Shown in pieces: positions 49,821 through 57,296 of a stretch of DNA of 64,000 nucleotides (its first letter is position 1; every line of letters begins with the position of its first letter). Below the pieces are notes generated by a model, which ran no database searches, was not told the origin of the DNA, and saw only the letters and a program-made list of their open reading frames with translations. Source of the DNA: Candidatus Neomicrothrix sp. UBA814 (GTDB lineage: Bacteria > Actinomycetota > Acidimicrobiia > Acidimicrobiales > Poriferisodalaceae). The position numbers and the translations under genes are program-made. The stretch covers positions 372,001-436,000 of the forward strand of contig DBIA01000021.1 in assembly GCA_002296525.1 (NCBI GenBank), read 5' to 3'.

Positions 49821-51041
49821 ATGCCGACCTTGATTAACGATGTCGATTTGCCCGTTGTCGCAACAGATTTGTCTCTTTCGGAGGCACAACGACGCGAGCA
49901 ACTACACCAATTGGCTCACGATCATTGGATTGCTAAAACCGATCTTGGTTACGTGATCACTACCCACGACGATTGCGCCGCAATGCTTCGCGACCGTAAG
50001 TGGTTCAGCGCACTGGCGCTCATAGCACAGACCCAAAATTATGAGAGTGAAGAGTGGTCCAGCCGACCTCAACGGCCAAGCATCCTCTCAACGGAAGGCG
50101 ACGACCATCAGCGAATCCGAAGAATTGTTAGTCCCTCCTTTACCCCTAAATCAGCAGACCGTTTACGCCCTTTTATGAGAGACGTCGTGAACGAACTACT
50201 GGACCCAATTTGTGAAGCGGGTCATTCTGAATTTGTGGCTGATGTGTGCGAACCATATCCCATTCCGATTATCTGCGAATTACTTGGCGCTCCTCGGGAA
50301 GATTGGGAGTTATTTAGCAGGTTAGCCGTGGACATTTTCAAGATCTTCAACGGCAACCTAGCTGCTGACGCTCCAGCAATTATCGCCGCCAGCGATGAGA
50401 TGGATGCCTACATGCTGAATCTGATTGCAGAACGAAGAGCTGAGCCGCGAGACGATTTACTCAGCGATTTAATCAGCGCAGAACAAGAAGGCGATCGACT
50501 TTCAACCGATGAACTGCTTTCGATGGCGAATGCACTCCTGTTAGCGGGTACTGATACGACACGAAATCAACTCGCTTGTGCCATGGCTCTTTTTGCGCAA
50601 CACCCTGAACAATTTGAGTTACTGCGCTCAAACAAAGATCTGACTTCTAAGGCTGTTGAAGAAGTAATGCGATATTTGGGAGCTGTGCGCGGTACGGGGC
50701 GCTACGCGAGTGAAGAGATCGTCTATCGGGACTTAATTTTTCCGCAGGGTACGCTCATCTTCCCTAACTTCGTTGCGGCTAATCACGATGCACAAAAATT
50801 TGAGGAGCCACTGACATTCGATATCACTCGACAGGGTGGCACTCCTCATTTAACGTTCGGGAGCGGCATTCATTACTGCCTTGGAGCTTTTCTGGCTCGC
50901 GCCGAACTTCAGGAAGCTTTCTCCGTGATAGCCGATCGTCTACCTAATCTTCGCTTGGATGGAAAAATTAGCTGGAAGCCTTCACAGAACGGCATCTGGG
51001 GCCCCGAACGACTACCAATAGCTTTCGACAGCGGCCATTAG
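49821..51041 (+). CDS. Cytochrome P450
   Basis: A 406-residue soluble bacterial P450. I-helix oxygen-activation motif LLLAGTDTTRNQLA (about 239-252), ExxR in EEVMRY (K helix, about 281) and heme-ligand loop LTFGSGIHYCLGAFLARAEL (about 345-364) with the axial Cys near 354. It hydroxylates or oxidises a small hydrophobic substrate using a ferredoxin or flavodoxin; none is adjacent, so electrons come from elsewhere. ATG at 49821. The 88 bp divergent gap to the crotonase gene is the only promoter space. Confidence 0.92.
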   Translation: MPTLINDVDLPVVATDLSLSEAQRREQLHQLAHDHWIAKTDLGYVITTHDDCAAMLRDRKWFSALALIAQTQNYESEEWSSRPQRPSILSTEGDDHQRIRRIVSPSFTPKSADRLRPFMRDVVNELLDPICEAGHSEFVADVCEPYPIPIICELLGAPREDWELFSRLAVDIFKIFNGNLAADAPAIIAASDEMDAYMLNLIAERRAEPRDDLLSDLISAEQEGDRLSTDELLSMANALLLAGTDTTRNQLACAMALFAQHPEQFELLRSNKDLTSKAVEEVMRYLGAVRGTGRYASEEIVYRDLIFPQGTLIFPNFVAANHDAQKFEEPLTFDITRQGGTPHLTFGSGIHYCLGAFLARAELQEAFSVIADRLPNLRLDGKISWKPSQNGIWGPERLPIAFDSGH

Positions 51042-51062
51042 AACCAAGCCAACGCACCGAAA

Positions 51063-51293
51063 TCAATGAGAGTGACAACCTCCGCCACAACAACCGCTTC
51101 GGCCTGTCCACGAACCCGTTTGCGCTGCATCCAACGAAGTAAAAGAACCGCTCCCAGATACAAATGTCGTCAATAGACGCTGAGCTTCCGCATGTCCGGA
51201 TGGGCAGGTAGCGGGTTCAGCAGACTCCGACATCGGCCGTCGTCTATCGAAGGTCTCTTCACATTTTTGGCATCGATAAGAGTAGACAGGCAC
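51063..51293 (-). CDS. FmdB-type zinc ribbon protein
   Basis: A 76-residue protein with an N-terminal zinc ribbon VPVYSYRCQKCEETFDRRR (Cys pair) and a second pair region ATCPSGH, then a Ser/Gly-rich linker and a Cys- and His-rich tail CCGGGCHSH. This is the FmdB/putative regulatory protein layout. The start is taken as GTG 51291-51293, which puts the ribbon at the N-terminus as usual; the open frame reaches 51329. Probably a small metal-binding or regulatory protein; role unknown. Convergent with the P450 gene. Confidence 0.83.
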   Translation of the reverse strand: MPVYSYRCQKCEETFDRRRPMSESAEPATCPSGHAEAQRLLTTFVSGSGSFTSLDAAQTGSWTGRSGCCGGGCHSH

Positions 51294-51341
51294 GCGACAA
51301 TCGTAGGGTGAGGTCACCAACAAAGCCAAAGTGGCAGCGAG

Positions 51342-52622
51342 ATGGGTAGGGGCCAGTCGGTGACCCAGAAAATCGACCCTACGAACGATCCGAAATCACT
51401 ATCTCTTACTCGGCGTAGCTCACAGCCGGTTTTCGCTGTTAGCGCCACATTGCAAATGAGTTGGGCAAGGGTAATTCTCATCACTCTCGCAGGTGTGGTC
51501 TCACACACCTTCGGTCGCGGCACAATGCCACTTTTGCTACCTGCGATTGCCGAGGACCTGAAGCTAAATGCAACTGCATCAGGAGCTACAGGTTCAGTAA
51601 ATATGGCGGCATATCTCTGCGGCGTCGTTACCGTCACATACCTCGCGAGCCGCGTCCCGCCCGCCGTGCTATTGAAATGCGGTCTGTGGGTAGTGCTCAG
51701 TGGACTCTTGTGCCTTGGAACTGCCCCGAACACTAGTCAATTAATGGTCGGAACAGCCCTCGCCGGTTTGGGCGGGGCCGGAATCTGGTTGACGATGCCC
51801 ATCATCGCGACAGCGGATGTCCCAGTAACGAAGAGGGGTATCGTGATGGGCTCTCTAACCGCCACTATGGCAGTCGGTTCCATAGTCGTACCATTCGCAA
51901 CTTCAACTCTTCGCGGAGTCATAAATAACGATGGGGCTTGGCGAGAAATATGGTTGTTGGAGACCGCCTCAGCCGCCATCATTCTCGCAATTGTCTATTT
52001 CGTATTACGGGGAAACATCTCAACACCCTTACCACTGGGAGCGGGAATCAAGGCAATCAACCGCTTGCAGGCATGGAAGATCGCTGTTTTTTTCTATATG
52101 GCGTTCGCGTTCGTTGCCGCCTCGTGGTTTCAATTCTTCGGTTTATCACTCGAAAGCGATCACGGCATGTCCCGCGAATTCACAACTCAGTTGTGGGCTC
52201 TAATGGGCGTAGGCGGCGTAGTTGGTGCTGTCATATTCGGCCGACTCAGCGATCGTTTCGGGCGTCCCAGAACAATGTGTTTGGTTACAGCTATTGGAGC
52301 AACTACTTGTCTCTTAGTTTTAGTGGGGAACACATGGGCAGCAGCCCTCGCCGCAGTCCTTTATGGCACAACGGGCATGGCAGTTCCTCCTCTGACCGCA
52401 GCATTTGTGCGAGATCAAGTGGCCGAGCAGGACTTCACAGCGGTTTTTGGGGCAATGACTATTTTTTACGGGCCAGCGTCGGTACTCGGGCCACTCACAG
52501 GGGGCGTGTTGGCTGATCTCACAGGCTCATATTTTTTCACCTACTCACTTTTGGCGATCGTCTTCGCGTTCGCCGCAGTTGCGGCTTGGTATCTCCCGGA
52601 AGCCGAACAATCTAATCACTAG
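51342..52622 (+). CDS. MFS transporter
   Basis: A carrier of up to 426 residues with about 12 membrane segments. The conserved part begins near MSWARVILITLAGVVSHTFG, at an ATG at 51456, so the first 38 residues of the longest frame (from 51342) may not be translated. The motif A copy of the second half is GRLSDRFGRPRTMCLV (about 299-314). Relatives include YbfB-like and monocarboxylate-type carriers. Substrate unknown; it precedes the sulfatase gene by 66 bp and may import sulfate esters or export the released product. Confidence 0.82.
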   Translation: MGRGQSVTQKIDPTNDPKSLSLTRRSSQPVFAVSATLQMSWARVILITLAGVVSHTFGRGTMPLLLPAIAEDLKLNATASGATGSVNMAAYLCGVVTVTYLASRVPPAVLLKCGLWVVLSGLLCLGTAPNTSQLMVGTALAGLGGAGIWLTMPIIATADVPVTKRGIVMGSLTATMAVGSIVVPFATSTLRGVINNDGAWREIWLLETASAAIILAIVYFVLRGNISTPLPLGAGIKAINRLQAWKIAVFFYMAFAFVAASWFQFFGLSLESDHGMSREFTTQLWALMGVGGVVGAVIFGRLSDRFGRPRTMCLVTAIGATTCLLVLVGNTWAAALAAVLYGTTGMAVPPLTAAFVRDQVAEQDFTAVFGAMTIFYGPASVLGPLTGGVLADLTGSYFFTYSLLAIVFAFAAVAAWYLPEAEQSNH

Positions 52623-52688
52623 CTCCGCATCCGATTCCAAGCAGACTCTTGCTTCACGCAAGCGCCAAATGTTTCTAGGATCTGCATC

Positions 52689-54911
52689 GTGAATGTTCGC
52701 AACGAATCACTGCCTTTCTGGCCCGGAGGTCCGACTCCTCCAGAAGGAAGCCCCAATGTTTTAATCGTGCTGTTCGACGACGTCGGATTTTCGGATTTTG
52801 GATGTTACGGGTCAACCATTGCCACCCCGACGATTGATCGTCTAGCGGCTGGCGGTCTTCGCTACACCGGCTTTCATACAACCGCTATGTGTTCAACAAC
52901 CCGCGCTGCGTTGCTAACAGGACGAAATCATCATTCAGTTGGGGTTGGTTGCTTAGCAAATTTCGATAGCGGATACCCGGGCTATCGAGGAAAGATAAGT
53001 AAAGATGCCGGGACACTTGCAGAGATGTTGGGGTCATCCGGATACAGGAACTACATGGTGGGTAAGTGGCATGTGACGCCCTTAACAGAGTCAGGTCCTA
53101 CCGGGCCATTTGATGGCTGGCCACTCGGCAGAGGTTTCGATCGCTTCTACGGATTCTTAGACGCAGAAACTGACCACTATTCGCCGGAACTAGTTCTCGA
53201 CAACAGTCATATAGGAGCCCCCGGGAAGTTTGAAACTGGATACCACCTGACCGAAGACTTATTTGACCAGGCAATTAAATTTATTGCGTCGCACGAGGCG
53301 AGTCTGCCTGAAACGCCATGGATGACCCTTATAGGGCTCGGCGCGTGCCACGCCCCACATCAAGCGCCACGGGAGTTAATCGAGCATTACGACCAGGTTT
53401 TTCAACACGGTTGGGACGTTGAAAGGTCCCAACGGCTCGAGAAACAAATTGAGTTGGGAGTAGTTCCCCGAGGTACCGAATTACCTCCAAGAAACGATGC
53501 TGTTGAAGCCTGGGCAGAGCTTGATGACAGCACCCAACGAGTAGCGATACGCCTTCAAGCTGCATACGCAGCAATGCTTCACCACGCGGATCAACAACTG
53601 GCTCGGCTCGTGGCTCACTTAGAAGCTTCTGGACAGATGGAAAATACGGTGATCATGGTTCTTTCCGACAATGGCGCAAGTCAAGAAGGTGGGCCGCTGG
53701 GCTTCGTGAATGCGATGGGTCCCTACAACGGACTACCCGAGTCTATGGAAGAAAAGCTGAGCCGAATTGATGACATTGGGGGACCCGACACTCACTCGAA
53801 TTTCCCGTGGGGCTGGTCGATGGCGGCGAATACTCCGTTACGCCGCTACAAACAAAACACTCACGGCGGTGGGGTTAGGGATCCTTTGATTATTCATTGG
53901 CCAGACAAGGTCGCCGAGCCGGGCCTCAGAGCGCAGTTCTGCCACGCGTGTGACCTCGTTCCAACCTTGCTCGACTGCATTGGGATCGAGGCGCCCGACA
54001 TTATTAACGGAATCCCCCAAAAGCCCATCGAAGGAGTGAGCTTCGCATCGACTTTCGAAGATCCAAACGCAGTTACTGAAAAGAGAACCCAGTATTTCGA
54101 AATGTTTGGGCATCGGGGATTGATTCATAACGGATGGAAGGCGGTGGCCTACCACCCCCCAGGAACTCCATACGAAGATGACGAATGGGAGCTCTTTAAT
54201 CTGGACGATGACTTTAATGAAACTAACGATCTAGCGGATTCAGAGCAGGGCCGACTGAAAGCCATGACTGATCTGTGGTGGGAGCAAGCAACTTCTTATC
54301 AGGTCCTACCTCTCGATGATCGTTTCGCTGAGAGGTTCGCTGAGAATGCGGCGCGGCACTTAGGTCAGCGGACATCTTTTACTTTCTGGGCCGGAATGGG
54401 TCACCTTCCGAGCGATGTCGCTCCTGACCTACGAAGCCGCAGCTATCGACTAGATGCTTCAGTTGAGCCAACTCGTGCCGGCATTTCCGGAGTGCTGGTT
54501 GCTCACGGCGATGCAACTTCTGGCTACAGCCTCTACATCGATAACGAAGGCCATCTGGTGCACGATCTCAACATTGGGGGTAGTCATCAGATCGTTCGTT
54601 CACCTGAGCCGATTCCGGAGGGGTCTACTAGCTTGGGCTTTCATATGGCACGCGCTCCTGAGGGACATAACGGAGTGGGAACCTTGGTCATTGATGGCAA
54701 TGCGGTAGCAAGTCTTGACACCGAGAATATTTTTTTTCTAATGATTTCTTGGTCCGGACTGGACGTGGGTATGGACAGAGGCACCGCTGTTTCCCACTAC
54801 GAAACGCCGAATGCCTACACCGGCAAGTTGCTTAAAGTCACAGTTGAACTTGATGAAGATCAAATTTTGGACGGAGAAGGAATCGGTCGTTCGGAAATGA
54901 TGCGCGAATAA
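52689..54911 (+). CDS. Arylsulfatase-type sulfatase
   Basis: A 740-residue type I sulfatase (alkaline phosphatase superfamily). The N-terminal metal site is NVLIVLFDDVGFSDFGCYGS (Asp-Asp), and the formylglycine motif is MCSTTRAALLTGRNHH with Cys68. Position 3 after the Cys is Thr instead of the canonical Pro or Ala of CxPxR. Other active-site parts are KWHVTP (Lys/His), ACHAPHQAP and MVLSDNGASQEGGPL with the metal-binding Asp-Asn. The C-terminal 150 residues form a beta-sandwich-like domain. No signal peptide is visible, so it appears cytoplasmic. It desulfates an organic sulfate ester. An FGly-generating enzyme must be encoded elsewhere. GTG start. Confidence 0.9.
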   Translation: MNVRNESLPFWPGGPTPPEGSPNVLIVLFDDVGFSDFGCYGSTIATPTIDRLAAGGLRYTGFHTTAMCSTTRAALLTGRNHHSVGVGCLANFDSGYPGYRGKISKDAGTLAEMLGSSGYRNYMVGKWHVTPLTESGPTGPFDGWPLGRGFDRFYGFLDAETDHYSPELVLDNSHIGAPGKFETGYHLTEDLFDQAIKFIASHEASLPETPWMTLIGLGACHAPHQAPRELIEHYDQVFQHGWDVERSQRLEKQIELGVVPRGTELPPRNDAVEAWAELDDSTQRVAIRLQAAYAAMLHHADQQLARLVAHLEASGQMENTVIMVLSDNGASQEGGPLGFVNAMGPYNGLPESMEEKLSRIDDIGGPDTHSNFPWGWSMAANTPLRRYKQNTHGGGVRDPLIIHWPDKVAEPGLRAQFCHACDLVPTLLDCIGIEAPDIINGIPQKPIEGVSFASTFEDPNAVTEKRTQYFEMFGHRGLIHNGWKAVAYHPPGTPYEDDEWELFNLDDDFNETNDLADSEQGRLKAMTDLWWEQATSYQVLPLDDRFAERFAENAARHLGQRTSFTFWAGMGHLPSDVAPDLRSRSYRLDASVEPTRAGISGVLVAHGDATSGYSLYIDNEGHLVHDLNIGGSHQIVRSPEPIPEGSTSLGFHMARAPEGHNGVGTLVIDGNAVASLDTENIFFLMISWSGLDVGMDRGTAVSHYETPNAYTGKLLKVTVELDEDQILDGEGIGRSEMMRE

Positions 54912-54915
54912 CTAA

Positions 54916-55695
54916 TCATTTGCGGGAAAACAGCAACTGAAACTCGACCACACCATGATCATCTACAGAAAGAACGATGGCCGCTGACGGAGCAGTAACG
55001 TCGTAATCGGAAAAAGTGACCTTTGTCGAACCCACTACAACAATCGTGTTGTCAACTAATTGCGCATCAAGGTCAACGTTTACGTCTCGAGTAATCGCGT
55101 TGACAGTTAATTGGCCTTCAGCTCGGACAGAAACTTTGGATCCGTCGATTTGAGGGAGTTCCAATGGCTGAGTCAAATTGAAGGTAGCAGTCGGATTTTG
55201 CTTTACGTTGAGTGCGTAGCGCGCTGCGCTATCTCGACGTGAATCGTTGGTGACGATCGACGACAAGTCAGCAGAGATCGAAACTGTTTGTATCGCACTT
55301 CCATCGATAGAGAGTTCGCCAGTCACTTGATCTGTCCGGCCAACTGCAGTGGTCGCGCCGATTTTTGCTAATTCTTCTTTGACCCTGAATCCGACGAATG
55401 AGCCAGTTGATTCCTCAAAGCTGAAGCTGCCCGTTTCCGAGTCAACACGCCAAACTCCATTTAGAGAAACTGCGTCTCCAGCTGCGTCGGTGCCCTTGTT
55501 TCCCGCGACGGCTTCGTCACCAGCATCTGTATTCGATGCTTCTTGTTGCTTCACTGCAGCTACAGCAGCGTCCAACGATACTTCCTCTGGAGCTGCTGAT
55601 AGAACCCGCCAAACTCCATAGGCTCCCATCGCACCGATTACGACAACTAGTGCGATGGTGGTGATGATTACTGCGCGTCGCTTCTTCAATTTCAA
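54916..55695 (-). CDS. YceI family protein with N-terminal membrane anchor
   Basis: A 259-residue protein. Residues about 7-30 (AVIITTIALVVVIGAMGAYGV) form one hydrophobic helix after a Lys/Arg cluster, so the protein is anchored with its C-terminal part outside the cytoplasm. A short Ala/Asp-rich linker precedes the YceI domain (about 78-257): LNGVWRVDSETGSFSFEES, FRVKEELAKIGATTAVGRTD, SSIVTNDSRRDSAARYALNV. YceI domains are lipocalin-like barrels that bind polyprenyl or other lipid chains. Start is TTG 55695, sharing TTGA with the GNAT stop. Confidence 0.87.
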   Translation of the reverse strand: MKLKKRRAVIITTIALVVVIGAMGAYGVWRVLSAAPEEVSLDAAVAAVKQQEASNTDAGDEAVAGNKGTDAAGDAVSLNGVWRVDSETGSFSFEESTGSFVGFRVKEELAKIGATTAVGRTDQVTGELSIDGSAIQTVSISADLSSIVTNDSRRDSAARYALNVKQNPTATFNLTQPLELPQIDGSKVSVRAEGQLTVNAITRDVNVDLDAQLVDNTIVVVGSTKVTFSDYDVTAPSAAIVLSVDDHGVVEFQLLFSRK

Positions 55696-56213
55696 TCCCT
55701 TAGCTCTAAACGGAAACCCAACACTTCCACGGGCTGACTTCCTCTGATCTCATACCCGATTTCTGGGTACGGCTCAAATCCGAGTCGACGGTACAGCCGT
55801 TGGGCAGCCTTCATGTAATCGGTTGTATTGAGCAATAGCGCGGTCCGACCGTCGGAGCGAGCTCTTTCTATACACCAGCGAGTCAAGGCTTCTCCAACGC
55901 CACGACCTTGCAACTTAGGATCTGTCGCCAGAACTCGAAATCCCGCACAATTCCTGGGATTACCAGACTTGACTTCATCTGAGTAATCGTCGTGGTAAGC
56001 AAGACTTCCAACAATTTGTTCGCCCGTGACAGCCACGATGATTTCAGAGCGGGCAGCGCGACCAGCCACGTCACGCAGCTCTGCCCCGTACCAACCCAAG
56101 TCTTCTGGGAGGTCAAGCTCAGTGAACAAAGGCCTGTACGCCGCCATGGTGAGATTTGCCACTGTTTCATATTCAGAGCTTTGAGCTTCTCGTATCAACA
56201 GATTTGGATTCAT
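55692..56213 (-). CDS. GNAT family N-acetyltransferase
   Basis: A 173-residue GNAT acetyltransferase: acetyl-CoA site in FRVLATDPKLQGRGVGEAL followed by TRWCIERARSDGR (about 91-123), with the preceding strand SEIIVAVTGEQIVGSLAY and the C-terminal QRLYRRLGFEPYP. Acyl acceptor unknown. Its stop overlaps the YceI start by 4 bp and it reads away from queF, with start regions 92 bp apart. Confidence 0.87.
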   Translation of the reverse strand: MNPNLLIREAQSSEYETVANLTMAAYRPLFTELDLPEDLGWYGAELRDVAGRAARSEIIVAVTGEQIVGSLAYHDDYSDEVKSGNPRNCAGFRVLATDPKLQGRGVGEALTRWCIERARSDGRTALLLNTTDYMKAAQRLYRRLGFEPYPEIGYEIRGSQPVEVLGFRLELRD

Positions 56214-56305
56214 TTGATCCCTTATGGCTTACCTGCACATCGGTGTCGGCGTCAACGAACGGTAGCGTCATATTGCAGTCTTCAAACTCTAAGGGAGCAC
56301 TTGAA

Positions 56306-56659
56306 ATGGCAAGTGAACCGTCTAAAGAACTCATTGCACTTGATAATCCCCGTTCGGGTCGCGACTACGAGGTGCGTTGCGAAACGCCTGAGCTCACTTG
56401 CTTGTGTCCGGTGACTGGGCAGCCCGACTTTGCAACGGTGGTAATCACCTACATTCCTGGTCAACACATAGTCGAATTAAAATCACTAAAGATGTATCTC
56501 TGGAGTTACCGGAATGAAGGCGTGCACCACGAGGGAATCACTAATCAGATTTTGGATGACTTGGTTGCCGCCATCGCTCCCAAATCCATGAACGTCACCA
56601 CGGAGTGGTTTGTCCGTGGTGGAATCACCACAACGGTGTCCGCAACACACGAGGCTTAA
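56306..56659 (+). CDS. queF: NADPH-dependent 7-cyano-7-deazaguanine reductase QueF
   Basis: A 117-residue type I QueF (T-fold), which reduces preQ0 to preQ1 in queuosine synthesis. The nucleophilic Cys is in LTCLCPVTGQPDF (Cys34 before Pro), the Asp in QPDF (D41), and the substrate Glu in IVELKSLKMYLWSYRNEGVH (about 57-76), close to the canonical ESKS region. The start at 56306 is supported by AAGGGAG at 56291-56297; the frame runs upstream to 56156 but is unlikely coding. Fits with GluQRS at 27021. No preQ1 riboswitch is seen. Confidence 0.92.
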   Translation: MASEPSKELIALDNPRSGRDYEVRCETPELTCLCPVTGQPDFATVVITYIPGQHIVELKSLKMYLWSYRNEGVHHEGITNQILDDLVAAIAPKSMNVTTEWFVRGGITTTVSATHEA

Positions 56660-56701
56660 ACGCAAACCGCAATTAACAATTTGAAGGTCACAACACGCGA
56701 C

Positions 56702-57208
56702 CTATGCGTCGAGTACCGCAGGTCCGTCTCCTGGTTCGACCAGAGGAGGTTCGGTCGACCAAGGAAAGTTGATCCACTGGTCCGTGTACTTCCAGACGTA
56801 TTCACACTGAACGACCGATCGCGACTTTTCGTACAACACTGCGGTGCGAACTTCTGCGACCTCGTCGAGGCAGTGATCTCGGACTAAAGCAAGAGTGTGG
56901 CCGGTGTCTGCTACATCGTCAACAATCAGAACTTTCGTGTCTCTGAGATCGACTACGTCAACATATGGAGGCAACACCACCGGGACATCAAGCCGCTCGT
57001 CAACCCCCGTGTAGTACTCCACGTTCATCACATAGAGGTTCTTTACGGAAAGTGCGTATCCCAGCGACCCAGCAATGAAAAGCCCGCCTCTTGCAATGGC
57101 GAGGATGATGTCGGGTCGGTATCCGTCATCCGCCACCATGCCCGCCAGAGCGCGGGAGGCCAAGCCATAGTTTTCCCAATCGAGAACTTCTCGTTGTTCG
57201 TCACTCAC
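56702..57208 (-). CDS. Purine phosphoribosyltransferase (Gpt/Hpt-like)
   Basis: A 168-residue type I PRTase. The PRPP loop is VLIVDDVADTGHTLALV (about 93-109), with the acidic DD pair, and an upstream IILAIARGGLFIAGSLG region carries the pyrophosphate loop. Resembles hypoxanthine/xanthine-guanine phosphoribosyltransferases of the Gpt type. It salvages purine bases with PRPP. Convergent with queF, another deazapurine/purine-related gene; no operon partner. Confidence 0.83.
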   Translation of the reverse strand: MSDEQREVLDWENYGLASRALAGMVADDGYRPDIILAIARGGLFIAGSLGYALSVKNLYVMNVEYYTGVDERLDVPVVLPPYVDVVDLRDTKVLIVDDVADTGHTLALVRDHCLDEVAEVRTAVLYEKSRSVVQCEYVWKYTDQWINFPWSTEPPLVEPGDGPAVLDA

Positions 57209-57296
57209 CTACTGGAACTTACACCCGTATAGCCATTAATTCGTTGTAACTGGTCAACGATGTCACTATTGGCGCTCGCGGCACTAACTTGGCCTA

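Noticed and set aside
56214..56305. preQ1 riboswitch before queF
   Set aside because: The leader has no preQ1-I or II consensus pairing; only a normal ribosome binding site is seen.
57280..57288. GGCACTAAC also present before the DUF4015 gene
   Set aside because: The nine-base match to one arm of the 62090-62122 hairpin lacks the second arm and is probably chance.
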